DNA from: Microbacterium suwonense
GTDB taxonomy: Bacteria; Actinomycetota; Actinomycetes; Actinomycetales; Microbacteriaceae
DNA length: 64,000 nt
NCBI RefSeq assembly: GCF_030296555.1
Contig: NZ_AP027728.1
Location: 2,604,001 to 2,668,000 of the forward strand
Direction of reading: 5' to 3'
Below the pieces are notes generated by a model, which had not been told where the DNA came from, made no database searches, and saw only the letters and a program-made list of their open reading frames with translations. The stretch's first letter is position 1. Every line of letters starts with the position of its first letter. This document shows, in pieces, positions 62,789-64,000 of the stretch. Position numbers and translations under genes: made by a program.

Positions 62789-63777
62789 ATGGCCAGCCAG
62801 GATTGGTTTGACAAGGACTTCTACAAGACGCTCGGCGTCTCGAAGGACATCTCCGACGCGGAACTGAAGAAGACGTACCGCAAGCTCGCGCGCAAGTATC
62901 ACCCGGATTCGAACCCGGGGGATGCGAAGGCCGAGGCGAAGTTCAAGGAGATCAGCGAGGCGTACAGCGTGCTCAGCGACGCCGAGCAGCGTCGCGAGTA
63001 CGACGAGATCCGTGCGATGGGGTCGGGTGCGCGTTTCACCGCCCCCGGCGGCGGAGGCGCGGGCGGCTTCGAAGACGTCTTCAGCCGGTTCGGGCAGGGC
63101 GGCCGGCAGGCCGACTTCGACGACATCTTCTCGATGTTCTCGCAGGGTGGTGGTTCGTTCGGCTCCGGCCGGTTCGGACAGCCGACCGGCGGGTACCGGG
63201 GCTTCGGCGGCCCGCAGAAGGGTGCCGACGTCACCGCTCGCACCACGCTCGATTTCATCACCGCAGCACGCGGCGAGACCATCACCCTGCAGGCCGAGGA
63301 CGGCAAGCCGTTCAAGATCAAGGTACCCGCAGGTGTCGCCGATGGGCAGAAGATCCGGCTGCGCGGCCGCGGTCGCCCCTCGCCGGACGGCGGCGAGCCC
63401 GGCGACATCGTCGTGCAGGTCACCGTCAGGCCGCATCCGGTGTTCAGCCGTGACGGACTGAATCTGCGCCTGACGGTGCCGGTCACGTTCACAGAGGCGA
63501 CCCTCGGCGCGACCATCGAGGTGCCCACCCTCGGCGGCGATCCCGTCAAGCTGCGCGTCGCACCGGGAACCCCTCCGGGCGGGTGCTGCGGGTCAAGGGC
63601 CGCGGCATCGTGTCGGCGAAGAAGGGCACCGGCGACCTGCTCGCCGAGCTGCAGGTGGCCGTCCCCTCGCACCTGGACGACGCCGCACGCGAAGCGCTGG
63701 AGCGCTTCCACGAGCTCGAGCCCGCTGAGAATCCCCGCGCCGAGATGATGGCGAAGGCATCCTCCGCCGGTCGTTGA
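62789..63777 (+). CDS. dnaJ: DnaJ without zinc finger, frameshifted
   Basis: This is the DnaK co-chaperone, about 329 residues after repair. The J domain (~8-75) has KTLGVSKDISDAELKKTYRKLARKYHPDSNPGD with HPD. A Gly/Phe-rich part follows (FGSGRFGQPTGGYRGFGG). The two C-terminal substrate domains have FKIKVPAGVADGQKIRLRGRG and RPHPVFSRDGLNL. The CxxCxGxG repeats of classic DnaJ are absent, so it is a CbpA-like type. The frame breaks at the C4 run 63570-63573; adding one C restores PGTPSGRVLRVKGRG. It is third in dnaK-grpE-dnaJ-hspR. Confidence 0.92.
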
Positions 63778-63800
63778 GCGGCAGAATCGAGACGAAACGC

Positions 63801-64000
63801 ATGGATGCCGAGTCCCCCGTCTTCGCGATAGCCGTCGCAGCAGAGCTGTCCGGCATGCACCCCCAGACGCTGCGGCAGTACGACCGCATCGGCCTGGTGG
63901 TGCCGCGACGTACGCGGGGCGGCTCGCGACGCTACTCGATGCGCGACATCGAGCAGCTCCGCGAGGTGGCGCAGCTGAGCAGCGAGGGGATGAGCCTGCC
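63801..64000 (+). CDS. hspR: heat-shock repressor HspR, N-terminal part
   Basis: This MerR-type repressor is cut by the window end; about 66 residues are visible. PVFAIAVAAELSGMHPQTLRQYDRIGLVVPRRTRGGSRRYSMRDIEQLREV is the helix-turn-helix of HspR. HspR binds the HAIR box before dnaK and is released on heat shock with DnaK as cofactor. It is 23 bases after dnaJ in the same operon. Confidence 0.95.
   Translation, partial: MDAESPVFAIAVAAELSGMHPQTLRQYDRIGLVVPRRTRGGSRRYSMRDIEQLREVAQLSSEGMSL

Overview
The window is about 64 kb of high-GC DNA in the style of an actinomycete. The best guess is Microbacterium or a close relative in the Microbacteriaceae. The reasons are dense GGATGC/GCATCC words, an HspR/HAIR-controlled dnaK operon, a Zur with an HHHH zinc site, many start codons 6-7 nt downstream of a TANNNT -10 box (leaderless genes), and sugar ABC operons without their own ATPase. 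The genus is an inference from style and gene order. No prophage, IS transposase or CRISPR array was seen.

Layout: the window opens in the 3' end of a GH78 rhamnosidase (1-646). Then come zur with a two-part permease system and a membrane-anchored propeller protein (0.7-4.7 kb), a 3-methyladenine glycosylase, and a LacI/Gfo-Idh pair divergent from a sugar ABC importer (5.4-10.9 kb). Next is rpmB-rpmG-rpsN behind a long structured leader. A nuclease-like gene follows between two identical 74-bp palindromic repeats (11.9-12.95 kb), then an HU protein. From 13.5 to 22.9 kb lie a CopD/CtaG copper membrane protein, a Pif1-like helicase, a beta-lactamase-fold lipoprotein without its catalytic residues, a DMT exporter, CopC and a formylglycine-generating enzyme. 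From 22.9 to 29.8 kb are a MalY-type lyase, a YeiH-type exporter with LysR, a large FAD/Fe-S dehydrogenase and an ASCH protein. The stretch 29.8-32.6 kb is decayed (regulator and dehydrogenase fragments, an interrupted WYL gene). Then come a TetR-controlled trio of redox enzymes, an orphan ArsR/flavoprotein pair, and a complete fructan/sucrose locus (38.4-48.0 kb). After a tRNA-Gly come an ABC exporter with its two-component system, dcd, two MFS exporters, a divergent pair of histidine-rich MarR-like regulators, and finally dnaK-grpE-dnaJ-hspR running off the right edge.

How the genes work together: the fructan locus pairs a LacI repressor and PfkB kinase with a divergent binding protein, two permeases and three consecutive GH32 enzymes without signal peptides. 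This implies import of intact fructosyl-oligosaccharides and hydrolysis in the cytoplasm. The copper genes (CopC, CopD/CtaG) lie in the same 9 kb as the copper-requiring formylglycine-generating enzyme. Zur, its permease partners and zinc-free versions of ribosomal proteins sit within 11 kb.

Data quality: at least 19 apparent -1 frameshifts interrupt otherwise normal genes, including dcd and dnaJ. All are repaired by adding one G or C, usually in a run of 4-6. They look like sequencing or assembly deletions rather than true pseudogenes, so such genes are listed as CDS over their full repaired span. No gap between genes exceeds 300 bases; the larger ones (11773-12035, 52149-52412) hold repeats described below.
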